The notes under the pieces are model-generated. The model saw only the letters and a list, made by a program, of their open reading frames with translations. It had not been told where the DNA came from and made no database searches. Both the position numbers and the translations under genes were made by a program. From Typha latifolia (taxonomy: Eukaryota > Streptophyta > Magnoliopsida > Poales > Typhaceae), in assembly GCA_019914945.1 (NCBI GenBank), contig CM034106.1, positions 5,208,001 to 5,272,000 on the forward strand: DNA of 64,000 nt. Reading direction: 5' to 3'. Shown here piece after piece: positions 11,701-25,613 of the stretch (its first letter is position 1; every line of letters starts with the position of its first letter).

Positions 11701-14700
11701 CGTATCAGTTGCCCAAATCGGATCGGATTTTTTTTAATTATAAAAACTTCTAAATATTTTTTAAAAATGCAGGAAAATTTTAAAAAATTTAGATAACATG
11801 ACAAAAAAAATAATTATTCACATGAGCCTTAAAAATTAAACAAAAGTACTTACTCAAAAGTCAAAACTTCGATGAATACTGAGCTGGCTCTCGTAAATCT
11901 CTGTGGTCGTCTTCATCATAATCACCATAAGTTTGTAAATAATGATGTCTAGAGCCTAGTGCTCCAAAGAGTGATTGTATCATATCATTCATATCAAATG
12001 GATCTTATTGTCTCTGAGGTGAATAATAATCAATATGTGGATCTTCTGTCTGAGGATACTAAGGATACTAAGGATACTAAGGATACTAAAGAGGATAATA
12101 ATCAACATACGGATCATGTGATGGTTCGAAACAATAAATACTTGATGAAGATCTCTCCGTTAGAATTTTTCGTCGGAACTAGATCTCTCCGTTAGAATTT
12201 AGATAGAGTAAGAGTTTGAAGAAAATGAGAAAGGAGTGAAAGAGAGAAAAAGAGAGTGAGAAAAAAATAAGGTAAAGTCAAAAAAGGTAAAGTTGCCTAG
12301 CTTGGCTTGGGGACATCGATAATTGATGTTCTTGGTTCGGATCTGGGTCAAATCCATTATGGATCCAACCCGGTTTAACTAAAACAGGCCGATCCTGATC
12401 CGGATCGGGATCGGCCCTGGTTCGGTATCAGGTTTGACCGATCCCAATCCGATGAACCTTGATCACACCAATCAACACTTCACACAAAGGAAGAGGAAGA
12501 AAGAATCTTTTCTATACTGACTCAAGTTCCTAGTTGGATTAGGTTAAAAGCGACACCTTACTCATATACCGACTAATAAAACCTAGCCAAATACTGACTT
12601 CTTGACCCAGAAGATCTTAAATTGAGCCTAAAACAGAACCAACTACAAAATTTTTAAAAATGCATAAAAATAAGTCAAATAAATGATGAAAATAGAATAA
12701 ATTAACAAAAAATAAACTTAATCCTATATAGACTTAACTCACTAAAGGAATAAAGCATCATCTTTATGGTCATTTTAGCTAAAATGGCTTTGTGGTTGCT
12801 CGGTCAATAGTCATGATACCCAATGTTGTGAAAAGTGTTCATGGTATGCGAGTGCATATGCAAGAGTAGATGCAGTCTAGCAATAAAAATATTAAAAGGA
12901 ACATATATAATTTACCTATGTTGTATATTGGATATCTTATAATAATAAAAAAAGATAATTCTTTTTCACCCTCTTGAACTATCACCAATTTCTACAATGA
13001 CTTCTTCAACTTTTTTTGGTACATAATGACCTCCTAAACTATCAAAAATACTTTACCCTTTGTTGCCGTTAATAAAATTAATGAATTGACCAAATAACCC
13101 CTTCACTTATAATGGTGGGATAATTAAGTGGCTTAGTTAATATTAAATACTTTAATTTTCTAAAATTACTTCATTGCCCTCGTGCCCCTTCACTTCTCTT
13201 CCTCTCTTCTCTGTCCTTGATCATCAATACCATCTCCTCCTAATGGCAAATTGAAGCTAGTGCGCTAGCTCTGCCCAAAGCCGATCTTGATGGAGATCTT
13301 CTCATACCGCCAACCCTCTCTATTCTCGTTCTCACCATCCCCATCATCATCTATGGTGATGATTCCTCTAATGATTATGTCTATATAGACATGATGGTGA
13401 GCTTCCTTGGTATAGACTATTGTGATGCCTCATTAGCGCATGACATTGTGTCTCATGACTCATCCCAAATGGAAAATTTGGTATCAATTCAAGAAAACAG
13501 CTTGAGAGATCTACTCTTAGTAGGAGCAGATGCTACTGAGGCCAAGAACTTGTATCTAGCCTATGCAATGATCACAAAGCTAGATGATCTCCTATTTGCA
13601 CAAGACAATATCGACAACTCGTTGAACCCATCCCCACCCCAAACCAATCACCGAATTCACCAGCTTCAGCAGGGAACATCTGCAACTCCTCACCATCCTC
13701 CCATCGATCCTTCTCAGAGGGAAAAGATTAGAAGATTTAGTGGTCGAAATCGAAGCTTTGAGAGGAAATCAAAACAAAATCGACCAGAAACTAATTGAAA
13801 TCAAGATGGATCAATGGTCGAGGGTTACTATTCTTCGTTATAGAGCACGACCCCAAGGATGCTGACCCCAAGGATAAGCACAAAGACGACAACAACCTTG
13901 CATTGCCGAGGACTTGAAGTATGAGGGCGCTGGTGTGCTTTGTGACCAAGAAGTTGGTGAGGTTGATAAGGCAGGCAACGTGGCATTCCCAATGGGTAAG
14001 GTGAGACTGGGCTCTTCTTGGATCTTGGTGAGGGTGGTGGCAGAAGACGTCGGGCTCAAAGAGGAGGGTGACAAGGAGGAGGATTAGGGCAGCAATGGGC
14101 ACCATGTACATGAGGAGGTTGATGGAGTTGAGCTTCTCGGGCTCAGAGGGAGAGGAGGAAGGGTGATTCTGTCCACCTAAATTTTCTTTTTTACTTGCAC
14201 GGGACTTGCACATGCATACGAGGGGTAAAATTGTTATATATTTATCACGTGACATCTTATGAACTAAAATAGATAACAAAAACCTAACGGAATGGGTCAA
14301 GTGAGGTATTTCTGATAGATTAGGAGATCATTGTGTATCAAAAAAAATTCAAAGTCATTGTGAAAGAGTAATAGTTCTGAGGATGAAAAGGGAATTATCC
14401 ATGATAAAAACTTATAAATAGGTAAAAGTTGCTATACAATATAAGGAGATTATATCCATAATATCCTATCCATAAAGGGATGCTACTCTTTAATCATATG
14501 ATTACTCGATAAATATTTCCAAGTATGATAAGTTTCATTAATAAAATTAAATAATAAAAAGTTATATTGAAGCTCTATAGATACTCAAGAATTGCATATT
14601 GCATATGCGAGGCAGTTAACCCACCGCTCATTCCCCAAGAAAAAGCATGTAGGCGAAAGAAAAAAAAATCTCGTTTTGCTATTTCTATCAAGAAAAATAA

Positions 14701-17700
14701 AGATAGAAGCAAGATGGACTGGCTTTTACCAAAACTCTCATTAGAATGTTGGGTATTGCACTATTTTACTATTTACCAAGGTAGTATGAATTATTAATTA
14801 TCTAGACTCGTAACAAGTTGTCAAAATTTTGAAAAGAACGAAAAAATTTGTTACAAAATCTGAACCCATTGAACAAGAAATACATATATCCAACAAGAGT
14901 AAGAATGAAAATTAGTTCAATGGAAGCTTGGAAAGGAATTGATATTGTATTGGTAAGAGAGCACATCCCTGAAACTTCAACTGAATCAAGAAAGGATAAG
15001 GATTTACACACATAGTGTAGTTTAATTGTAATTATTGGGACAAGGATTCGTGTGCCATGGGGCGACCAAGTGCCGATGAACTATCACCACTGTACAAGCC
15101 AGACCTTCACATAAGAGGCATAAGTTAACACCTTCCCAACTGAATACAGGCTCGCACAGGTTTGCATGCTAGGGGGAAGGGGAGGGAGGGAAATGCAAAT
15201 CCAGCACCAGGAAAAACCAAGATACTCCATATTGGTGCTGATAAGGTGTATACATGCCAGATTGCCAACTTATCTTAGCACACCCAACATGAGAACTCTT
15301 GATGTTATGGTCAACCTTATTGTTTCCTTCAAATCTCAATTTAGAAGATGACTGTTAAGGGTCTGTGAGAAACCATGAAGTTACTCTCTTTTATGTACTT
15401 CCATCCAACATATATAAAATAGCAACAGAGATCTTGCTTGCAACAGAAAAATAGATTGAATTGATCAATGAAATAGGCTCAGTTTGTTGGTTTAAAAGTT
15501 GATGCTACAAGAGAGTACTAAACTCAAGGCAAATCCTCCCAATCCAAGGACAACAGCCAAACTAAGTTCATGAGTAGTCTCTAAGGAAAAAGTTATGGTG
15601 CTAATGTTTAGATATAGACAATGAATAAATATTCATAAGTAATGAAAATAAAGAGAGGATGTACTAAAATTTGTTGACTTTTTAACCTGAAGGACAAAAT
15701 CTGAAAATAGATACTTAATAAAAGCATACTATTCCTATCATTTCTAGGTCATGTAGTATGTCAAAAAGAATAGATTGAATCTTAATGACCATTATTCAAA
15801 CCTTTTCCCAGCATATAGAACATAGTGTCCCTATAAATCAATAGGTCAAGTATGAAGTGCTCTCTCAAGAATAGTGTGAAATTTGTATAAGTATCGAACC
15901 AACAGAAATAAAAAAAGCAGCATAAGTATATTGATAAATTAGCATACCTCAAATATTGACTCTGCAGCTTTGACAAAAGCACGCCATGCACACCTTTTCA
16001 TTAGGAGAGATTTTGAAGGTCTTAGTGCTTCCTCAGGCAAAGCTGCATCCATATCAAGTAAAATTATCTTTAGCCGCTTTAAGATCTGAGAAGCTCTCCC
16101 TAAAAGAGGCCTCAGTGATGACTCAGGAATTGTGCAGCTCGGACTGACAGCTGAGGCTGTTATCTTATCAGCAACAGAAGATGCTTCTTCGCCACTACTA
16201 ATATCTAGAGAGACTCCCCCACCAAAATTTACAAGGGAATTCTGAGCTGACTTAGCAAGCTGTCTGGAACAATTCATCTCCTTTGTTGAGGACATCAGAG
16301 GAGATTCATCAAAAGAGGCCAACCAAGAATTCAGAACCATATCAGTATTTTCAGTTTGATTCAAGATAACTAGAGGATCCAGAAAGAACACAGCTGAAGG
16401 GACAAAAGATGGAACCCCATTTGACCCAATGAGCCCTATTTCCTGCACCAACTCCTTGTTCGTACCTCTTACAATGAACCTTTTGCTAACCTCTTGAAGG
16501 TCATAAGGGCATGCTTTCCTTGATAATCTGACTAGTCTAGGGCTGATGTCTAACTTCCTGTTCTTATATGTGTCAGTAGCATCAATCTCATCAAAGTTAT
16601 CCTTTTCCTTGATGCTCTCAGACTTTGTAGGTTTCCCTTTCATAGGATCATCACTTTCTTTACCTTCACTAGAAGCAGGATTGCCCTGTGTGCATCTTCC
16701 ATCATTATGTCCTTCAAGTTCCTTGGGAGCAAAAAGAGTCTGGTGACATGACAAACAGTGGTGCCGAGAAGGCCAAACAGGTTCCAGGCATTCACATCTG
16801 TACATTCTCTCTTCATAACATACTTTCGCCTTCTTTCCTCGTCTTTTTGGCAGTTCATTTACTTCAAGCTCCAAGCAAGGACCAAACTTGTTCTCAAGAA
16901 TTACTGCAGCCTTAGTAGTCAGAATATGTGGAGGTTCATACTTTTCACTGATGGAACACTTAAATGACAGTTGAGGAACATCAAAAGATTGATTCTCCTG
17001 ATGAAACAGAAGTCGTTGCCATTGTAAGATGCTATCCTTTAGTTCTCTTTCCCTAGGATCACTATCCTTCAACCAACCAAGAAGATGCTGGATTTCATTG
17101 TCAGATTCATATAGAGAAAACATGGAGGAACTCCACTTATTCAAACCAAAAGTAGATTGACCGTAGGCATCAGATCCATTAGGGAATATATTTCTCCTCG
17201 GAATAGAACATGATGAGGCTAAATTCCCTGAACTGTTTGATATGTGGTATCCCATTACAATGTCTTTGTCTCTTTCCTGGGGAACACTTCCATCAGCAAC
17301 CAACCAAGGACGCTTACCTGGTCTACCTATAACCCAGTACAATCGACCAGAAGAATCCCTTCCCAGATACTCTCTTCTCAAAGATGACACCATAAGCTGT
17401 GATTCTAGACTGGCAATTGAATTCTGCAACTGTGAAATCTCATTCTTTAAGGAGTCCATTTCAAAATTACCACTACCAGAATCAGATCCAATGAAACTGG
17501 GATGTGTATTACATTGGGGTAACATATCATTATTGGAATCAAATACTTCTCCATCTGAAATACTGATCCCAGAAACTATGCGCATCGAAGAAGCAGTCTT
17601 TTCCACATCTGTTCTTGTAGCAGAATCAGAAGACTGATAAGATCCACAAAGAATGTCAGTGCTATTCGCAGGTGCATTCCTATGCACACTTACCATGCTT

Positions 17701-20700
17701 GTCGTATCAGAACTACAACATTTACTGTTATTAATACCCAGCACTCTCATCTGTAAATCTCCATGCTCAGCAGCACCATGGGGCGTTTCTCTGTTTGTTT
17801 CATTATTAATTTCATGTGCAGTATCTACCTGCAACTGTTCATTTTGGCCAATTAATTTATTTTCTGAAGCGAATGTCATACTGGGCGATGGATTACAAGG
17901 TGCAGCAATACTGCAAGAAACATTCTTATCACCAGAAATTGTCAAGGGTGTCTCACCATTAGTAACTCGACTATTCATTCCTTCTGGTAACTGGTTCAGA
18001 TTCATGCAACCATTACTTTGTTCAATATCTTCAATTGAGTCCTCCAATGTCATAGATGCCCTGTGGAGTGGATTCTCTAATATGACTCTACCATAGTTTA
18101 CATTGTTGTTGAAATGCTCATGATCCACCAATCTACCATGGCTAGTACAAACAGTTATCACCTCTTCCTTTAAAAGATCACCTAATCCACTAAATTTTTT
18201 TGTAGGTTCTTTTGCAGCCTTCATTGTTAACAATTCTTCTTTGAATTTTAGGTTTCTCAATTCGACACCTAAACTACGCAACTTCTGCTGCAGGTCAACT
18301 GACTTGTCAGCACACTGTTCAAGGTTTTCTCTGATAAGAGCAGTGTTCAGCGCCTCATCACACAGAAATTTCAGCAAGAATACTCTCTGTACTCCACACA
18401 CACCAGCAGAAGTAAGCAAAAATAGATGGAATATATTTGTTAGAAAAGACCAGAAGCCAATACACAAATTCCTTGAAGCATAACATACAGGAAGTTCACT
18501 AGTTACATGATGACAAAGAGACAAATGATCCCAGTATTTTGAGGTGCAATAATTTTAAATAAACAGATTACAACAAATTGAATATGGGGATTGGAGAAAA
18601 GACAAGTACATGAAACTCAATCTCAGATTCACATGCATGCGTATGCACAAGACAGAATCAAATGTGGGCCTAAATGTTTGTAGTGGCAGTTCCTCAATTG
18701 TGTCATCACTCATCAGAACTACCAAAGATTGACAATATCTTAACATTTGTTTTACTATGTTAATGATATACGAATACAACATCAATTTGTGACAAATAAA
18801 GATTGACAATTTAAAGTAACATTTGTTTTAGTATACTAATGATATACAACATCAATTTTGTGACAGGCAAAGATCTACAGTAAGTCCAATGAACCCTCTA
18901 AAATTACCTCAAAAGAAAGCTTGGTCATTCTGGATACAGATAAAAAGTAAGAGGGGAAATGGTGAAGTGAGCATTGAGTATGACAAATAAGGTCCTGTTT
19001 CTAGAATATCTAGACTAGAGAATGTGGTTGGTCATCCACATAATTATCTAGAAATTATTTTTGGGCATAAACACCTGAGATAAGGGCCTATTATGATGTT
19101 CTTAAAAGAGGTAGGAGGTCCAGGGGTGGGATCAAATGGGTCATCAGCCCTACCCATTGCACATCCCACCTTACTGACAACCACGTTGATCAATCAATTT
19201 TCGCTCATCACACGGTGGTGTAGAGGAGGGGAAGAGAGCATAAGCTTTTTAACTGGTTCTCTTCTTGGAAAAAGGTAAGCCATAGGCCTCTTTCTCAACA
19301 AGATCCATCTCTTCTTCATCTACAAGAACCACATCCCACAATTTGTATGTGTCCAACATACACACATGACTTCTCTGGCCACCACGCTAACTTGCGGGAC
19401 CCACACAACCTCTTCTCACCATTCACCAATGGCTATGGGTGTCAATGAACCAATTCACTTAGCTCAAATATATATCTCAAATATTTATATAATATATAAT
19501 TCAAGCTATATTGAGCTGAACATAAGTGAGGTAAGCTTTGCTTGTTTTCAACTTATTTATTAAATGAGCAACTTGACTTCGAACAAAATTTCAAGTCAAA
19601 CACCGGCCATTCATGAAAGACATGCTAGATTGACAACCCCACCTCCAAAAACGTGGTGAGACCTAAATGCATTTCAACTGAAAGGGCACAACCTCGGACT
19701 TCACATTAGCAGGGACGAAAGTCAATGGGAGGTCATCAAGAAGGGAGATAGGGGCAGAAACCATCTACCAATGCTCTTGCCTAGGGAACTAGCCATGCAT
19801 GTGTTTGGATAGGTAATGGGTGGGGCTGAGTGGGTTGGTCCGGAGGGGAAAATACAGGAGGAAGTAGGGTTGGACAAGGAGAAAGAATGATATTCCCGTA
19901 ATAACTACAAACACATGAGTAGGGCTTTATTCTACCCAAAACATCAGGATTCTAGCGGCTAAATAGTATGAACAACTTTAATACCATAGTCGAATGGAAG
20001 CTTGGAGATATTTTCATACCATTTTACCACAATACACGAAGCTCCTGCTTACTATATTAAATAAGCATAAAAGACTTTGCAGTTTGTATAGAAAATTCAT
20101 ATAACACATAATGGCCCACAATATCTTAAAAAATGGGAGTGAAAATTCAAGACGCAACATGGCACTCTTTTCCACTAAATAAGAAATTTCATTTTTTGCG
20201 ATTTGATACATTTTTATACTTCTACCAAATTTAAGGAATCTAGTCAAATGAGGCATTTAAAGATAAATCTATACAAATTTGGGTTGTTGAGTTAACTATT
20301 TAACTTAGAAAAGCCTTTCTTTTTTCTAGGAAGTTTCAAATATCAAATGAACAATTAGATAAATTTCCCTTTACCTAGGTTTGTAGACTTGTAGTGCACT
20401 AGATTTGAATGATCAATCAGTTTAGAAAGTGATTCCAAGCTCAAAACACCCATATAAGTTTGGAAAGTGATTCCAACCATTGAGTAATTCACTTAGATAA
20501 ACCCTATTAACAGCAATAGATGGTTGTTATCATAGAAAACACCCATATAAGTCCCGATATGGGGTCAACATGATGATCCTTAAAAAATTCTTCGAAAGTC
20601 AATGGACCTTTTAAGCTCAAAGTTCTATGGTGTATGAAATACAATCAAATTGAGAAACATAAATATGCTTTCTATTGGTATTGCATTACTATCTAATTAA

Positions 20701-23700
20701 AGAACAAAGCAACAAACCTCTTCTACACTGAACTCCCAATATTCTCTTTCTTCCATTGTCAATGCTAGCTGACTCAATGCCTCTTGAAAAGCACGAGCTT
20801 CCTCTCCGAGATGCTTCCTCTGATGGCGTTTAACAACCAGATTACTTTGGTGTGCATCTTGTACTATACATTGACCAGAAATACATGACGGGCAGTACCA
20901 GTTTCCTTCTGGAATGCGAGTCAGTGGAGGGTCTAAGCAATATGTATGATACTCGGAGTCGCAAGTATCACAGAGCAAAACACTATCATCATCTTTATCA
21001 ATGCCACAAACTTTGCAAACTCCTTCTTCCCATGGAGCTTTGGGCACTTCAGTTGTTGTAAGAAGAATATCATGCAGTTCCCGTTGTGCTTCAGCATCAG
21101 GATTCTCAGTAGCAGCATAACTAGCAAACTTTTGGATGACAGAGAGAACCTACAAGATCCAAACAAGAAAGCAAAATCAATCTATTAGGACAACTGAAAG
21201 CTAGCTTAAATTTTCCGCAGACATCATGAAGGATCTAATATTTTTCATCACCTATGAATAAGCTAGCTATATCCTATAACTAGCAAACCAGCCTTCTCAA
21301 AATGGTAGTAGTCCACAATCACATACAAAATTACAAACCACAACAACAACAGCCACGCCTTTTGTCCCAACTATTTTGGGTATTCCACATACCGTATTAA
21401 TCTTTGAAAATACTATCCAAGTTCAATCTAATATTACGAAAAAAAAGAAAACAACAATCACAAGAATAAAGAAAAGAAACAAAGAAACAAACTAGAAGCA
21501 AGACGAAGAAAATAAGAGAAAGGATGAGAAAAGATCAGTAGGAGACTCCGGCTTGCTGAAAGGTATCAAAAAGGTTTGGCTTCACGTCAATTAATCCACA
21601 CAAGAATATGGAACTGAGAGAAAAGCAACTTAAAAAAAAGTCATAAATCAGACCCACATACTAAAGCTTTTGCTGTATGGCCCTAGTCCAATATCCTAGG
21701 CTAAATCAAGAGTATCAGCCATGGTCCCCTAGACTACCTCGTTTTTAGAGATTAAGAACACAAAAGGAAGAAATTACTCATGTTAAGCATTGAATTTCAC
21801 AAAGAGTAAAGTACTTACAGGTATAGAAGCCAATAGTAGTTTGAAGGTACTAACATAGTGGGCTCTAGAGAAAAAAGAAACTGTCTAGTAAATAAATTAA
21901 TGTTATCAGAGGTGCTACTAGTAGTCAAGCAAAATTATCACTTTAATTAGTTAATCTACCATGGAATTGGTACTAATGTAGCAGTAAAGAAAATAGAATA
22001 TAAATGTTTTAGAACAAGTAGGTCTAAGGCGGATGACAATGCAGAATGCAATTTTTGTAAACAAAGGCATCAAAATGGAAAAAGAGTAATTCATGATGAA
22101 CAAGAAATATCTATAAGACTATAAGGAGTATCTTCAGTAGGTTGGTACAAAAAATTAAGACGAAGATGAGATTGATGAATGATGAGCATATAATGCATAG
22201 AGTCATAGAACAATGGTTACAATGGAATAAAGATTTTTTATGATGGATGCAAGACAAACAAAGCTATAGGGATTAGTGTGTGTGTGTGTGTGTGTGTATA
22301 TAATTGCCCCTAAAGAAATGATGTGAAGGTGGACGATAGTCGTCAGTGAAAAAGATTGAAGAAGAGATGATAATATCATAATATCAGAAAGAAGACATTG
22401 GTAACATGCTCGTGGAGGATAAGTGCGAGAAACTTAGAATCAATTTATATGGTTTGGACATGTCCAATAGAAATATCATGGTGCACCAGTACACCAGTAC
22501 ATAGGAGTGATTTCTTCTAGTGTGATTTTTTTTTCTAACAAAAGTTTTCTAACAAAAGTTTCCTAAAGAAATATCATGCATTGGAATCCTTCTGTTAGAC
22601 ACTTACAAATATTGAAACTGTATAAGACAAATTGCTTGAGATTATTTTCACATAACTGAAGCTAAGTAAATGCTAATTCTTTAATAAAAGATTCTTTTAA
22701 GTATCTTAACAATAAAGACCAAGGATAGCAATTGCTCAAGTCAGACTTAGGTTGAAGAAAAAAATAATCTACTTATTGCTTTGTTTAATCCAAAAATACT
22801 GAATCTACTTTTGCTCAATTCAAATCTATTCAATATAGCAATTCAAAATGACTACCACTTCATTAGGAGCTAGAAATTCACACTTCATCATCATCATGTA
22901 AGCCTTTTCAGACTAGTATAGGGTCAGCTGAGCACAACTCAAAGATGAAAGTTTCCACAAGAATTGACAAACTTTAGAGAGACAATGTCACAATACAAAA
23001 TAGAAAAATGAGGAAATGCAAAGTTCAAAGATCAGAAATGAACCTCCTCTTCATACAATGACTCAAAACTCTGAGACAACGTATCAACCATTTGCATCAA
23101 ATCAGGCCGATCACCATATGCTACACATATATTACGAAAAACCTGCAAGCAATAAGTAGTGCTAAGTAATGCTGTTTCTTAACTTTGAAAGAATGCTTCA
23201 TGGTAACTGTGTTAATGAAGTCTTTGATAATTTAGTAGCTGTTGTAAGCACAACCAATATCTGTGTATCCTGTCCTTCTTTAATATATATTGCTAGCGTT
23301 TTAACCTTTTAGAAGAAAACCCAATATTTTGTATTAGTTAACAAATACTTTCCACTCCCTTTTAGACCAACAAATGTGAGACCTGACTCATGCAAATATA
23401 ATCAAATATTGTAAAAGACAATCAAACAAAGTAATTGCTTGATGGCGTTGGCAAAACCTGCTTAGCCTTTACGTAACCTGGACACCACCTAAATGGTACC
23501 CTCAACCTAATTTTGCTCAACCCTTCAGATCTCTCCTCTCATACTCTCTCCCATCCTATCTCCACTCCCCTCCCCCCCTAACCCCCCCTTCCCTCCTATC
23601 ATTGTGCACAACATCATTTTCTCACCAGTTGCTGGCCAGCAAAAGTACTGTCCAGCATGCACAATGCTGCATGATAGCCAAAGCATTGCTTTCATTATTC

Positions 23701-25562
23701 ATTATGTAACTCTACTGCTGCAAAAGGCACATACAATATTTAGCAGATCTTCATGTTTCCACCCTTATTAATTCTGTAAAAAAAATGTCTCCTTTTAGGA
23801 CAAACACTTGGAGTAAAGCAAACTTTGAGATGAAGCTAAGATACTTTCCTTCATAAAACATATACAAGTCTTTGACATAGGAATGGCAACACAGTCTGTA
23901 ATTAATGAAAATATGAAATATTGAACCATGTAATGTGATACTAATAATCTATAAACACATGGTTCACCAAGCTCTGATTACTTAAAGGAGCTTTAAGCTC
24001 TTCAAACCATAGAAGCAGCGAATGTCTAAAACACATGAAAGCATCAATTGACTTCACAATCAGAATCAATACCTCGAAGGAAAGAAAAGGAAATAGGTAA
24101 AAGAAACATACCTCCCGAACATCCTCAAGGAAAGCCTCATGAGATCCATCATAAGAATCAACAGCCAGTCTTAAATCTATTGTGCGGAAGTCAAGAGGTC
24201 GAGAAACCATGGCAGGAAATCCAAGAATGCCTTCATCCTCATTCTCATTAGAATACAATAAAGAAGTCCCAAGAAGATTGCAAAAGACCTTAGATTCATC
24301 AGCACAAACAGCACGACGTAATGCAATACGACATTTTTTCATCACTGCATCTGAAAAGGAAATAGGAGTTTTCCTTTTACGTTGCTTGTCAGGCTTTTGT
24401 GGAAGAGGTCCACCGGATGCCTCTGCCAGCACAGATAAAACAGCTTTCTGTACCCCCAACAAACAAAAGGATCAAATCAACCATTGCCAAATAGAATTAG
24501 ATCGATACAGAATAGAAAGCAATGCCAACTTTGGTTTCACAACTTTCATGCTAAATTAATTAGATCTTTGTTGGTGGAAATTTGATAAAAGAAAATATAG
24601 CCTACTGACTATCAACTCAAGTTGTTTGGTATATGGACTAGTCTTTCTTGGCATATAGTGGAATTTTGCTCCTATCTCCTGCCAAAATGACAAATTGAAT
24701 ATTATCTGTTTGTAGATTTTCAAAAGATAGTCTCACTAAAGATTGTACATAGCCCTTTGAGGGGAGTTCACAGAAGATTAAGAGCCCTCCATGGAATTAT
24801 TCAAGATGACAGGAACAGTTAATTACCTGAATACCCTATCTCAAAAAACTTTGAAAGCACTTTTTCATGCCGTCCTCTTTTTTTCCTAATTTTCACAAAG
24901 AGTTAATTACCTAAATACCCCCAAAAGCTTTATCATCTTCATCTACATCTCAATTATTTATATCTAGGAGTTTCTGGAGTCCGTTCTAGCTTTCAAGTGC
25001 CTAAACTAACTCTGGCCTGGTTTTACTCTGCAAGGAATGCGCACATTACTATAAAGCACGAATACTTCGTTTGCCCCTCCGTACCGGTATCTGATATGTA
25101 TTGGATATCGATATGGCACCGATACGGCTCGATACGTATCAGATACGACCAGAGGACTATTCGAATTAAAAAAATAAAATTTTAACTTTTCAATATGGCT
25201 CCGATACATTTCTCAATAATCCAAACCTTTTTCTTTTTTCTTTGTGTGCTAAGAGATGATATAAAACATATACTTTATATGTATACAATTGTCTAATCCT
25301 TTATAATACTTTAAGGCTTTGTTTATTTGATAATGAATTAAATATATAACTTGAAACTTATTTAAAGATCTGAATTAGTTGTAGACTAATAGTTGAATTA
25401 GGTTTTAATGTTTCACTCATAGATGGCCGTGCCGGCGGCATACCGGCACGTGGCACAAGGGTGTCGCATGGCACCCCTCCTAATAGCATCGCCAATCGCC
25501 ACCCGCCGCTCGCCGTGGTCATTGCTTCGTGCCCTAGCCCCCGAAAGAGAAGAGAGATCGAG

Positions 25563-25613
<51 letters not shown>

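Larger units (their letters stand above)
12954..14399. mobile_element. Mutator-like element carrying a host gene fragment (Pack-MULE type)
   Basis: The ends are long terminal inverted repeats of about 115 bases: GATAATTCTTTTTCACCCTC from 12954, and, read as reverse complement from 14399, GATAATTCCCTTTTCATCCT. Both arms share an ACAATGACTT and a CTCCTAA.CTATCA block in the same order. Between them is GC-richer sequence with two parts: a plus-strand open frame of unknown origin (13391-13798) and a minus-strand fragment of a translocator gene (13838-14160). The long inverted repeats and captured gene suggest a Pack-MULE; a clear 9-bp target duplication was not found. Confidence 0.7.

Noticed and set aside
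16546..18096. Several plus-strand open frames of 65-147 codons
   Set aside because: Antisense shadows of MBD9 exon 10, which has clear conserved motifs on the minus strand.
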